Shown: one piece after another, positions 12,701-22,299 of the stretch | How the letters are laid out: each line of letters starts with the position of its first letter | How positions within the stretch are numbered: the first letter of the stretch is position 1 | Assembly: GCF_902459465.1 (NCBI RefSeq) | Contig: NC_047065.1 | Location: 3,592,309 to 3,656,308, forward strand | Direction: 5' to 3' | DNA from: Asterias rubens | Lineage: Eukaryota > Echinodermata > Asteroidea > Forcipulatida > Asteriidae | Length of the DNA: 64,000 bases | Position numbers and translations under genes: made by a program | Notes under the pieces: generated by a model | What the model was told of the DNA's origin: nothing | Database searches by the model: none | What the model saw: the letters and a program-made list of their open reading frames with translations, nothing else

Positions 12701-15700
12701 ACCTTCTGCACACAAAGAATGTATGCATAACATTTTTTGGAAATTTGCATCAAGATCAACAATATTAATTTTGGTTATCCTTATACACCGCTGTGTGTAA
12801 GCACTGTATACCCGGTACTTTCCCAAGCTCTGTAAAAAAAAACTGCCTGTGTTTTCTTTTTACAGAGCTCAGGAAAGTACTGCATATACACTGTGCTAAC
12901 ACACATCGGTGTATATGGGTAAAATAAAAATTCAATTTTAATGCTTGGCGCAATAAACAGCATAGTGACTTACCAGTAATGGGGGCTTGTTTCGATTTTC
13001 ACTTGGAGTCGTCCAATGAAATCACCTCCATTAATCTCCCGTTGTTACTGTTTTCTGCAGATGTTACGCACAGCTCAAAAGCATTTCGGCACCGGTGGAG
13101 AGAAGCGAATCAAGTTCACGTTACCGCCCCTTGTCTTTGCAGCCCATCGCTTGGCCTACCAGTACAAAGACTTGGCAGAGGAGGTATGTAACAAGGGTTA
13201 TTCCCCTGCCCCCCCCCCCCCACAAACCCCAACCCAGTTCACCCCATGATGGCCTTTAAGCCTAATGTTTCAACAAAGAGAATCTTAAGAAGAAACTATA
13301 AATAAATAGTACACTTGCGGGTACAACCATGTGTAAACCTCTTTGTTGTGTGAGTGTTGGCTCTGAGAAGAGGCATGTGTTTAATTGTGTAAACTGAACA
13401 TTTCAATTGGTTATACTTCCTGAAAAACACAAGTTTCAAAATCTTTACCCTACTTCTCCGAGTAGCATTTTTCGGCAAGGTGACCAATCATTTAAAACCA
13501 TTTAATGGCACAAAGACGGTCAAAATAGGGAGATGCCGACATTAGAGCTAGTTGGCTCAGTTGGTAGAGCACTGGCACATTAATCCAGAGGTCACAGGTT
13601 CAAATCCAATGTACCATTTGTGACTGCCATCTTGCTTATTTTTGCTTAGCAGAAAATTTTTGAGCATTGTTGTTTGCTTAAAAATTTTCTTTGTTCACCC
13701 TGAACTTACATTTATCATTCTGTAATGGATTGGGCTTTTTTCTTCAGCTGCGCCAAGCATCTGGAACTTTCTACTACTTAATCTTAGATCTTGTCTTTGT
13801 ACCACAACATTCAAATCTCTTCTCAAAACTTATCTTATGTCACAGGTTTTCAAGGACTAATTTTGTTGTGTCTGTTTTTCTTTGTTTTCTTTGTTTTGTT
13901 TATTTTTGTTTTTTTACTGCGCCTTGAACACCAAGCAGAGTGAATACGCATTACAAGTCGTATTATAATTATTATTATTATTACTATTATTATTAGGATG
14001 AGAAATGGGAAGCCAAATGTCGTAAGATTCTACAGTTCAGCCATCAGACGATCTGCACCCTTTCCAAGGCGGAGTGTCCGGAGCTGTCTCTTCGTCTCTT
14101 CCTGCAGGGCGCCCTCGCAGCCGGCACCGTGGAGTTTGAAAACCATGAGATGGTGGCTTACGACTTCATGTCACAGGTAAGGAGATATCAAATAATAAAC
14201 CACCAGTGAAACTGACTCACAATTCAAATGAGAGGGTAACAGTTGTCCTCTTTTATTTCGATACTTTAAACTTAAAGGCACTTGACACTATTAGTAATTA
14301 CTAAAAATAATTGTTGGCACAAAAACTTACTTGGTAACAAGCAATGGAGAGCTGCTGTATAAAACATTGTGAGAAACGGCTCCCTCTGAAGTAATGTAGT
14401 TTTCGAGAAAGAAGTAATTTTCCACGAATTTGATTTCGAGACATTAGATTTTGAGGTCCCGAAATCAAGCATCTGAAAGCACACAATTTCGTGTGACAAG
14501 GGTGTTTTTTCTTCCATTATTATCTCGCAACTTCAACGACTAATTGAGTTCAAATTTTCACAGGTTCGTTATTTTGTGCATATGTTGAGATACACCTAGT
14601 GAAAAGACTGGTCTTTGAAAATTACCAATAATGTCCAGTGTCTTTAACCCTAACCGTAATTATTGGCCTATACCTCATAACAAACGTCTTCTTTTCAGAC
14701 CACATGTTTTTAAGATGGAGAGAAAGTTCTCAAGAACGCTATAAAAGAACCCAATATTATTATTATTAACGTCTTCTCGATGCAGTGTTTTGCATGTTTC
14801 GAAGATGAGATCTCCGACTCGAGAGCAAAGCTGGCAGCCATCAGTCTCATCATAGCCACCCTCGAACAGATAAGCTTCTTCGGTGAGGAGAACCACGAGC
14901 CGCTGCGAACGCATTGCGCCCTCATCGCCTCGAAGCTCCTCAAGAAACCCGACCAGTGTCGAGCGGTCGGGATGGTGTCACATCTCTTCTGGTCGGGGAA
15001 GACGCTGGAGAGCGAGGGAGAGGAGGTAAGATTGAAAAAGATAAATCCTCAGCGGCTTTTTGCAAGCTTGCATGGAGATTAAAGTTGTCCTTAAGACCCC
15101 ATCTTTACTGTACCCTTGTGTAATCATGACTTATTTGTTTTGACTACAATCTCCCACTCAACATTTGCTCATTTGCATCAATTGCATGTACAAAAGGGCA
15201 AAGACACATCTCTTAAAAATTTGCTTTTAAATGTTACAATTTTTGATCTTGTATTGGGTACAACCAAAATTTAAGTTTGTTATACCCGATGCAAATTTCC
15301 ATCTATTAAATCTTTTTATTGTTATCCATTTTATTACCTCACTGTCTTTTTATACCAGTTTTTGTAATATTTATCCCAGTGAATATGTTTAGCAATGTTA
15401 ACAATGCATTGCATATTGTCTTTGAGTTAAAAAAATTATAGTGATCATAGTTGGTTACCTCTGTTATTTTTCTAATAATTTGAGGTATTTTGTTTGCATT
15501 GTTATTTCCATTTTTATCCTTGTCACTGTCACGTGTACTTTATGTTATTGTTCAGTTCAGTAATGTCTTGTTCTGATTGCATATTTTGTTCTTTACCCAA
15601 TCAATGACTGTTGAAAAGTGCATTGAATCGATGTGATTGTATTTGTGCTTAAGAAAACTTGCATTTGTTTTTCTCATTTGTGGTGTGTCATGACCAGGCT

Positions 15701-16687
15701 GTTTAGCGCATCAAATTAATGTCCTGGCAGTTCAAAGTCACCAGGTTGTTGATTCGAGTCTCATTCATGACACTTGGTCCTTTACTATAGTTGCTTGTTT
15801 TATTACTATTAAAAGTACTGAATATAAATATTATTTAGTACTGAGTATACAGTGCTAATACAGTGCAAGGGTTAGACCAAAATTAATATTCTTTTACCCC
15901 AATGCAAATTTAACATCTATAAATATTGTTATTATTATTCTTCTTTATTTTTTGTATTAATTATACTACCAGTGTATTTATTCTGTGCTTTTTTTTTTAA
16001 AGTCAAGTAGGCCCCTCAAAACCCGTGTTCGTCAGACATTCTTTTAGCAAGGCCTAATAAAGTAGTTAAGAACTTATTTGATTCATGAACTTATTTGGAA
16101 GAAAACAAAATTATAATTGCATTTCTGCACAACGATATTTTAATTTGCTTGAATGCTTTGTTGCAGCTCAAGTTTTCCAAAAATGTTGGTGAATGTTTGA
16201 AGAAAGCCCTACGCATTGCCAAGCAGTGTATGGATCCCACGGTGCAAGTACAGCTCTTTGTCGAGATCTTCAATCGGTACATCTACTACTTTGAGAAAGG
16301 AAACGACCAGGTACGAATGGCATTGAACTCTTATAAGTTTTTGTGTTGATGTTCTGAATTGGGACATTGTCAAAGTAAGAAAATGACTAATCAAACAGTT
16401 TTAGCTAACCAGGAAGGTTGAGGAAGACGTCATTTCCCTCATATATTTTCTTTGTTGCACTATTCATTTATTCCTTGTTTTTTATCTTTGTTTTGTTTTT
16501 CATCCAGGTAACAGTTCAGATCCTCAATCAGCTGATTGAGAAGATTCGGGAGGACCTCCCAAATCTTGAAGACAACGACGAGACGGAGCAAATCAACAAG
16601 CACTTCACCAACACCCTGGAGCACGTCCGCAACAAGATGGACTCGGGAGAGTCGGACGGACCCTCGTACGAGGGCATGGTCTTGTGA
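754..16687 (+). CDS. VPS35: VPS35, retromer core subunit (16 exons; start-codon exon not found)
   Basis: Large alpha-solenoid subunit of retromer, which binds VPS26 and VPS29 and sorts transmembrane cargo from endosomes to the Golgi or plasma membrane. Exons: 754-852, 1372-1468, 1984-2107, 3871-4053, 4598-4811, 5680-5763, 6823-6932, 7633-7729, 8209-8357, 8872-9148, 11482-11571, 13061-13183, 13997-14176, 14786-15025, 16167-16310, 16508-16687. All have AG/GT borders and matching phases, and total 2391 nt (796 residues plus stop), the human length. Recognisable pieces: QSPQD near the N-terminus, [20 protein letters not shown], the VPS26-binding PRLYLLITVG split across the junction 2107/3871 (Arg at about residue 107, as in human), [49 protein letters not shown], and the C-terminal EGMVL. 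The first visible residue matches human Pro2, so the start codon lies on a separate upstream exon, perhaps outside the window. Introns carry many repeats. Confidence 0.96.
1600..1980. repeat. Degenerate 18-bp minisatellite in a VPS35 intron
   Basis: About twenty imperfect units close to CTGTTAACCTGAACCATT run in tandem; the clearest period of 18 bp is at 1808-1880. The array runs right up to the acceptor of the exon at 1984, so it forms the polypyrimidine-poor approach to that splice site. Confidence 0.8.
2158..3093. mobile_element. Non-autonomous TIR element with internal tandem repeats
   Basis: The left end (2158-2182) and the right end (3069-3093) are inverted copies of a sequence of about 25 bp containing TTGTAAGCTTGGGCGGTTCC. 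The subterminal zones are rich in GGTTCC/GGAACC motifs on both sides. Inside lie two direct copies of a segment of about 57 bp containing GAGCTCACACACACACAATT (2275-2397) and a 16-bp tandem array. No transposase ORF is present, so movement would need a helper. Superfamily is not assigned because the target duplication is unclear. Confidence 0.75.
2468..2605. repeat. 16-bp tandem repeat array
   Basis: About eight near-perfect units of CAGTACGTCCGTAGTG, one with ATCC in place of GTCC. The array sits inside the TIR element at 2158-3093 and produces long open frames on both strands that are not genes. Confidence 0.9.
3200..3370 (+). mobile_element. LINE 3'-end fragment (reverse transcriptase C-terminus)
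   Basis: The plus-strand translation around 3262-3350 reads [20 protein letters not shown], which fits the conserved 'W-NSLP-...-F---L' ending of CR1/L2/Jockey-type LINE ORF2 proteins. A short ATT run lies just upstream. Only a short dead fragment is present. Confidence 0.6.
3484..3842. mobile_element. TIR element, AAAGGAACRTTACAGAATTGGT family
   Basis: The left end AAAGGAACGTTACAGAATTG and the right end CAATTCTGTAATGTTCCTTT are inverted copies. A second, longer copy lies at 39774-40303 and shares the internal GCGTTTGGAGTTTATCGCTC. The right end lies about 30 bp before the acceptor of the VPS35 exon at 3871. Confidence 0.8.
4094..4440. repeat. Dispersed repeat related to 43985-44340
   Basis: Both copies share the order: CGACCCTGCAGGGTTTtaaac-like block, GTTTAAGA, an A/T-rich stretch, then a GCGCG-rich end containing TACGCGCT. 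Similarity is moderate, consistent with an old dispersed element in a VPS35 intron. Confidence 0.5.
5020..5150. repeat. Partial member of the 'AGTACTTTCCCGAGCTC' palindromic family with tRNA-like part
   Basis: A tRNA-like stretch (GGTCTATTGGTATGACAGCT, later TTTGAATCTCACCC) is followed by ttttccacaggactctggtaaagtatacagtgct, the degenerate right arm of the family seen at 12772, 31752, 33374 and 57470. Confidence 0.5.
5252..5380. mobile_element. Short foldback MITE (129 bp)
   Basis: The left arm begins GGCCGTGTCCGAAACGACGA and the right arm ends, in reverse complement, GGCCGTGTCCGAAACGGCGA. The arms continue through CTTCGGCTACAGCTACG, leaving only a loop of about 25 bp. Related copies lie at 34308-34450 and, degenerate, at 600-730. 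Confidence 0.85.
5800..6060. mobile_element. TIR element with TTCCCTGGG-type ends
   Basis: The left end reads GGGTGCGTTCGTTTAGCTTC and the right end in reverse complement reads GGGTGCATTTCGATAAGCTT. Internal short inverted and direct repeats contain CTGCCCC and CCCGGT. A related, more degenerate stretch lies at 6300-6475 (shared agtgccctgcttgtggag). Located in a VPS35 intron. Confidence 0.65.
7080..7240. mobile_element. Short foldback MITE
   Basis: The left arm GATAGACCTTTTCGCAAATA and the right arm (reverse complement) CATAGACCTTATCGCAAATA are inverted copies, with GCGCGCGC and GCGCAAGCGC inside and a second inner pair around ggtgcattgtg/cacaatgcacc. Confidence 0.75.
9266..9360. repeat. Fragment of the 'GGACACTATTGGTAATT' MITE family
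   Basis: The stretch ggtaattgtcaataccagtcttctcacttggtgtatcccaacatatgcat matches one end of the full-length copies at 14274, 32957, 37553, 47368, 56884 and 62421. The rest of the element is missing. Confidence 0.6.
11699..12616. mobile_element. Foldback repeat 'GGGCCCAATTTCANAGAGCT', split by a MULE-like insertion
   Basis: The ends GGGCCCAATTTCACAGAGCT and, in reverse complement, GGGCCCAATTTCATAGAGCT are near-perfect inverted repeats, followed inward by GCTAAGCAC. Intact relatives lie at 53894-54112 and 60066-60262. This copy is interrupted between 11826 and 12490. Confidence 0.85.
11826..12490. mobile_element. MULE-like non-autonomous element (665 bp) with 9-bp target duplication
   Basis: The ends TAGCCTTGCTCAAGGCAGTC are perfect inverted repeats, and the similarity runs inward for about 190 bp (matching blocks ACTCCGAAAA, ACCCACCCGTA, CCGTCAGGCCGACAGCCTTG). 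Direct copies of GCTTATTAC flank it at 11817-11825 and 12491-12499. Long TIRs plus a 9-bp duplication are typical of Mutator-like elements. No transposase is encoded. Confidence 0.85.
12772..12926. mobile_element. Palindromic element, 'AGTACTTTCCCGAGCTC' family
   Basis: The left arm has tatacaccgctgtgtgtaagcactgtatacccggtactttcccaagctctg. The right arm is its inverted copy ending cacatcggtgtatatgggtaaa. A short A/T-rich loop joins them. It lies in the VPS35 intron before exon 13061. Confidence 0.8.
13548..13622 (+). repeat. tRNA-like sequence (tRNA-Asn-derived SINE head or pseudogene)
   Basis: It contains an A-box-like TGGCTCAGTTGG and a B-box-like GGTTCAAATCC at normal spacing. A near-identical copy at 24583-24650 has cacGTTaatccgg in the anticodon region, hinting at an Asn tRNA origin; here the triplet is ATT. 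The acceptor stem does not pair, so it is probably not a functional tRNA. Confidence 0.55.
13735..13990 (+). mobile_element. LINE 3' end with ATT-repeat tail
   Basis: The translation [15 protein letters not shown] followed by FKSLLKTYL fits the C-terminal end of CR1/L2-like reverse transcriptases. A short 3' UTR follows (gcgccttgaacaccaagcagag) and an (ATT)n tail at 13966-13995. The tail runs into the acceptor of the VPS35 exon at 13997, so the LINE tail apparently forms part of that splice site. Confidence 0.65.
14274..14646. mobile_element. MITE, 'GGACACTATTGGTAATT' family (copy 1)
   Basis: Full-length copy of about 370 bp with inverted ends (AAAGGCACTTGACACTATTA; right end aattaccaataatgtccagtgtcttt), flanked by TTAA-like bases as in sister copies. 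The internal blocks are shared across the family: gagaaacggctccctctgaag, tttcgagaaagaagtaattttccacgaa, gatttcgagac. Located between VPS35 exons. Confidence 0.9.
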
Positions 16688-16782
16688 AGAGACTCCTCTT
16701 CACTCACCTCTGGAAAATATTCACATTAAAAAGTGACGAATTTAACTTCCTTCCTTATCCCCATACCTGCCAACTGTTCAGG

Positions 16783-16962
16783 GGCTTAAGCACAAAAAGT
16801 AGCTTAGCACAACACAGGTTTGTCAACCAGAACATGGTTACCAGCCAAACTACCATGTCAAATGTACAATTTGTGACTGGTATTCTGCTCATTTCTGCTT
16901 AGCAGACAATTATTAAGCAACATTTTCTGCTCAGAACCAGCTCTATGAAATTGGGCCCTGAT
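16783..16962. repeat. Foldback repeat with 'GCTCTATGAAATTGGGCCC' end
   Basis: Variant of the family at 35648-35838 and 38380-38588: aagcacaaaaagtagcttagcac ... gtacaatttgtgactggtat ... tctgcttagcagac ... ctctatgaaattgggccc. It lies in the VPS35 3' UTR or flank. Confidence 0.75.
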
Positions 16963-18923
16963 TAAACTGAATCAGTTTGTGAGATTACAGCCCACATCAG
17001 AACATTCGTATTTCGGACAATGACAGCAAAGAATTTGTTTTATCAAATTCTGGCAAAAGAGGGTCCCTTCTTGTGACAGTAGAGATTTCCTTAAGGGATA
17101 CAATGCTTTGTGTACATCGTTTGAATACATGTACATACATTACATCAATTGTATGGGTACATGTAATTAGCTTTACTCACATGACTTCTTGTGTCACTAT
17201 CTGGTCACTAAAAAAAACTGGCATTCCTATTTCTGAGGTTTTGATGTTGGCAGGTAGGTATCCCAGCATCAATTTCACTCTTTATCCCTTCACTGTATCT
17301 GATTCAAAGGTCGGTACTGTGAAATCTTCTTTCCAAGGTTTTTCTTTCTTCCTTTGAATGTTGGTACTCTTTACCTGCATTGCTATGTCTCACTGTCTTA
17401 ACCCTAAAGAGACCACAGCGGCCGGAAAAGGCTTGTACCAAAGTGCCCATAGCGGCCGCAAACAGCTCTTAGAACTGACTTGTTTCACTCAAACAAAAAA
17501 TGTCAAAGTACAATTCATTTCCTGGATAGCGTTTTTGAAAATGAAAGGCTGAAGTTAATGTTTTTTTAACTTTTTTTTTTTTTTTTTTCTCGAGATATTG
17601 CCTAACATCTCAAGGCCAGACAGCCACTTCCAGGTGTGGGTAACACTTAACTGATTTGGGCTGTCCACCCAAAATTCACTGTCACCAGGGACATGTTGCT
17701 ACCTACTCCTAGGGCTGAAAACAGGCCTCTGAAACAGGCCTCATTGGTTTTCAAAACATGCTGAAACTCTATCAGCAACTGGTTGTTTAGAGCATGTTGT
17801 GATGCAATTTCCGCAGTTTCCAAAACATCAACAAAATGTTGCCCTATCTTTTCTTGTTTTCCTTCTTTTTTGTTGTTGACACAAAACAAAAAACAAAACA
17901 ACTTCTGATGTGAATATTTTCCTGACATTCTTTTCTTCTTCGTCTCGTCTCTTTGTCTCGAAAGCAAGGATATTATATTTGACACACTACATCGTTGTGT
18001 TTCCTTGTATATGTATATATGACAATTTTTTTACATAATATCTGTATACAGGCAACAGTGAAGTCGCTCAAGTCACATGACCTGACAATCTGGATTGTAT
18101 TGAGAACAAAAATCTTATTGTTTCAACTCTTTTAACAATTAAATGCTGTAAAAAGATTAAAGTCACATCATGGCCCTTCTGAAACCATTAGAAAGCTATT
18201 GCGGAAATGATCTACCCATGTGAATATCGCCGAATATGATCGAGCATTGTCCCAAAGCTCGGCATTTAATTGGCCGACCAGTTTTACCAATGCTTAATAA
18301 AGCCATTTGTAACGGGCAGTTGAAGTCAAAGATGATATGAAACCATGCAATGATCATGAACTGCACGTTTACCAGTTAACCACGTCAACTGAGTCCCACA
18401 AAAACACACAGATTTTGTGTAATTTTGGGCAACCAAAAGGCAACAAACTTAAAACACAAAGTTGAAACCATATTTCCACCGACTGTAGGTTGCCGAGATG
18501 AGAGCATACTTCATGGCCGAAGTCATTTATAAAGGTTGAATTCAATCAAATAAGCTCAAAATTTGACTTCTACTAAAAAAATGGCATAATTCACGATGCC
18601 ATTTTTCCTAGCAGTGTGTAATACAGGCTTTCGATCATCGCCCAAATTAGGTCTACATTGTTTATTGAGCATTGTTCATGTTGAGCATGTTCTTTGTACA
18701 TACATTAGCAAATGTCTGCATACTTAAGAGTTTTGGGTCATGGGGTACATACATGTAGGTAAACTGCAATGCAATTTATATCTGTGTATAAGTAAGGCAC
18801 ATGGTGGCAGTATACTCAAAGGTTAAGCCACCACAGCAAAAAACATCTCTAAACTGAAAGGAAATCATTCAAATTCTTGGCTGATATGGTGGTTATGCTT
18901 TTCTTTTTGCTTCATAAGTGCCA

Positions 18924-19070
18924 GTCGTCGATTTCACCAAACTCTTCCTAACTGAGAATTAATCTTAGGACTTGAGACGTTAGGACGCATTGAACCCAGG
19001 ACAGGTTACTCATCCTAACCTGAGATTAGACCCAGGATTAATCCTAGTGGTTTGTGAAATCGGCTGCATG
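18924..19070. mobile_element. Foldback MITE 'GTCGATTTCACCAAACTCTT'
   Basis: The left end cgtcgatttcaccaaactcttcctaact and the right end gtttgtgaaatcggc are inverted copies, with TTAGGAC/CCTAA repeats inside. The same family is seen at 23011-23188 and as half-copies near 25037 and 29350. Confidence 0.75.
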
Positions 19071-20004
19071 CTGACTTGGAAACAGAGTACAAACCTTGAG
19101 GGCTCTAGACAGTTTCCTTTTGTAATTTGGGTGATAGCAAAGTTGCATGTCTGTTACAAAGAAGCTTCTGACATACTTGCTAAGTAGGTTTTGTTTGAGG
19201 GTACTCCAGCAAAGCTAGTGAGATTCACGCACTTAAAAACTCAGTTCAGTAATTAGACAACCAAGATTTGGTGCGAAGTTGAAGTGTGCTCAACTTTCAT
19301 GAGTTTTCTGTGCTTCTTTTTTCAGTTTTTACTTGCTTGATCTTTGCATGTGTGATTTCAAGCCTTGCCTTGCAAAAAGTACAGACTTTGCAGATTGTTG
19401 TCAAGAATCCTATGTAATTTATGTTGGGTCTGTGCCAAGAAAGTAACTTTTCCCAAGTACAATGTGTAACTCTATGCTTAACAGCTGAGCAGCTTAAAGA
19501 GATTTGACTTGAGTCATGGGCATTGGCTATTTGTTTAGTTGGTGACTTTAACTTTTTTGTTTTTAATATTAAAGGAACGGAGAAGTTCATTTTGCCAAAG
19601 AAGGGCAATAGATAGAACTTTAACAAATTGAGTTGACAACCTTGCCTGAGCACTCATAGCAAAGTATCAAGGACTTGTATATGAGTGCAAACAATCAGTT
19701 TCTTGTAATGTTTGTTTATGTGCAGCAATATAAATATAACCACAATAAACAGGTGTTTATTTACTCATGAATACATTTTGTTTATTGAAGAAAAAAAAAC
19801 ACATTTTAAGACAGTTTATTTTCATTACCTCGTTATTTTAAGTGGAGAACTGATATTGTTGGAATTATTTTAGTATCTTTATTTTTAAAAGCATCCTCTG
19901 AATCAGGTAGTATGATTATGCTAAATTTGAGAAAAAGTTTTGACTTGCATTCTCATTTAAATAAGTCCTCCATTCAGGTATGGAAATGGTAAGGAGCTGT
20001 GAGG

Positions 20005-20340
20005 TCATGTCCTCTGTTGCCCTAGTCAAGGCCTTGGCCATTTAATGCCATCCCCTCTGTTACCCTTGTCTTTGACTTGAGCCATGTCCTCTGTTGCCCT
20101 GGTCTTTGACCTGGGCAGTGGAGGCGGTGACCTCTGTTGCCCTAGTCAAGGCCTTGGTCATTTAATGCCATGCCATCTGTTACCCTGGTCTTTAACTTGA
20201 GCCATGTCCTCTGTTGCCATTGTCTTTGACCTGGGCAGTGGAGGCCGTGCCCTCTGTTGCCCTGGTCTTTGCTTTACTCACCTTGGAGGCCATGTCCATC
20301 GTTGTCATGGTCTTTGCCTTGAGCCATGTCCGAAATTGCG
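20005..20340. repeat. Minisatellite with 120-bp higher-order period
   Basis: Units of about 35-43 bp begin near CCTCTGTTGCCCTNGTC. Starts at 20011, 20054, 20089 and 20131 show a block of three units (120 bp) repeated. The open frames on both strands here follow the repeat and are not genes. Confidence 0.75.
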
Positions 20341-21185
20341 GATGCGGCTGGTTGCTAAGGCAATCAAGCCGCAGCAGCCAATTAGGTAACAGCCCAAGCC
20401 AGAATCCCCCAACCCTGTAATCAAACAAAATTCTTATTTCTTCACAAGTTTTTAAGCAACCCACAGGGGAAAGTGGCTTTGCCTCTTTCTGAATGAAATT
20501 CCAGGCCTTTTAAATGCTACCTGAACATTTTTTGATGAATAGTGCATTCCAATATATAACGTTAACTTTAAACCCCATTAAATGTTACTCGAGGGTGAGA
20601 GTATTTTATTACAGAAAGATGTTAAAGTGGGAACAAGATTTTAGGTTGTTTCGAAATGAAGGCATTTCTTCATTTTATTAACATCTGGAGTATATATTTT
20701 ATGTTCAAGCTTTCAGGAACAGTACCCTTGGCTTCAATCAAAGAACACGATTCCTTTTAATCTGAAGAAAGTAATACATGAAGGTATTATACAGGATTGG
20801 TAGAGCTGGCAAAATAGTCACATACATTGTTCAAGTTTTGTTTGAACAACCATAATACATGATATAAAAACCTGTGAAAATCCATTGCATGAGTCAGGAG
20901 AGAATAGTGAAAAACCATGCAGTTCTCAGCATGTAACACATTGTCTTTAATTTTTTTTTTTTTTTTTTTTTCAAGTCAGCTTGGTTTGTTTGTATGCTTC
21001 ATTTTTTTGTATGCTGCATTTCTTCCTGGTCTTAAAAATGTGTCTCAAATTTGACTTACTTCACACACAGAAAATGTTCTTGTTTTGAACTTCATAATCA
21101 GTAAGTCGTCTTTCAGACTAAAATTATGTTTTTATCCTCACCAGTCCTGCATAATACCTTAACTAATTACTCTCTTTTTTAACAG

Positions 21186-21275
21186 GCAGATGCATTTGAA
21201 AAGTGTCTGGATTCAGATAAAAGTATGGAATTTCTCACCAGTTGTTACTATCAGATGGGTGAACATTGTGTATAA
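21186..21275 (+). CDS. Possible orphan terminal exon (29 codons plus stop)
   Basis: A pyrimidine-rich tract and AACAG acceptor (ctctcttttttaacag) are followed by an open frame beginning ADAFEKCLDSDKSMEF and ending in TAA. The first part looks like a helix of a TPR-type repeat, but it is too short to assign. It could be an alternative last exon of an upstream transcript, an exon of an unseen small gene, or chance. No partner exon was found between 16688 and 21186. Confidence 0.25.
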   Translation, partial: ADAFEKCLDSDKSMEFLTSCYYQMGEHCV

Positions 21276-22299
21276 AAACATACCCTTCAAGGGGAATTAG
21301 ACTAGCATTCAGTAATTGCAAAAGTTAACATTGTCTATCTAATGATCTATCGAAAGCTTGCACGCCCGATGTATGTATAACTGACACGAGTCCCATCGGC
21401 ATTATCAGAAGCTATCTTCAATTAATTAGTCCATACTTGACAAATGGGACACCTTTTTAGGCATTCAATGTTACTTAGACGTTATTATTACAGAGTTATT
21501 AACTATTATAATAAATTTGTCATTATCTGTATCTAAATTAATTGTTGAAATTATGAATAGAAAAAAAAGTTAATAATAATAATAATGTACAAGAAAACTA
21601 CTTTTGTTTAGTGTCTAAAAACTATTTTGAGTTTTTTTTTCCTCGGTCAAAATATATTGCAATTTTTAATAACTTCAATCACTCTCGTGATCTCAGTTTA
21701 GAAACAAACTACTCGTTTTGTTTTGTGGTAAATAATTTAAAACAAAATATTATGTACTTAACATTGAGGCAGTGGCGTAACCAGAGGGGTGTGTTGGGCA
21801 GCGGAGAGCCCCACCCTTTTTAGAACCCTTGCCCACAAATCACAAAAAGGGTTTTATACATAACCGTGACCCTCCCCCCCAACCATTATATATCAGCCTT
21901 TATGAGGGAGCCGTTTTTTACAATGTTTTATCCATCAACCTCTCCCCATTACTTATCACCAAGAAAGGTTGTATGCTAATAAAAAAACAAAAGTGTCCAC
22001 TGCCTTTAAGCCAACTACTTGTGCGTGTTTAGTCACCTTTATGTGGCATAGATTTGTTCAACTTCCCTACACAACCACCACATTTTTTCCCAGCATGTTA
22101 ATTGTCTTTGTAAAAGTAAATCTAAGTCGAACATTCGTTATCGATTTCTTGATGAACAACCATGAGTAGCTTCTGCAGGAATAACGTCACTCGCTCTATG
22201 AGAGAAAAAAATAAAAAAAAAAAATTGAAAAAGAACATGGCGTAACAAATGAAATAAATAAACAAAGGTGTAAAATCAAGAATAAAAAGAATGCAATTT

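Larger units (their letters stand above)
16688..22299. other. VPS35 3' UTR/flank and intergenic region
   Basis: No clear gene is seen between the VPS35 stop and the convergent SLC7-like gene. A polyadenylation signal AATAAA at 19744-19749 is one candidate end for a long VPS35 3' UTR. The region holds foldback repeats (16783-16962, 18924-19070), a minisatellite (20005-20340) and a possible lone terminal exon at 21186-21275. Confidence 0.6.

Noticed and set aside
13548..13622. Functional tRNA gene
   Set aside because: A- and B-boxes are present but the acceptor stem does not pair and the anticodon stem is irregular; treated as a SINE head or pseudogene.
20192..20464. Open frames over the 120-bp-period minisatellite
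   Set aside because: Open reading follows from the repeat; there is no splice or family support on either strand.
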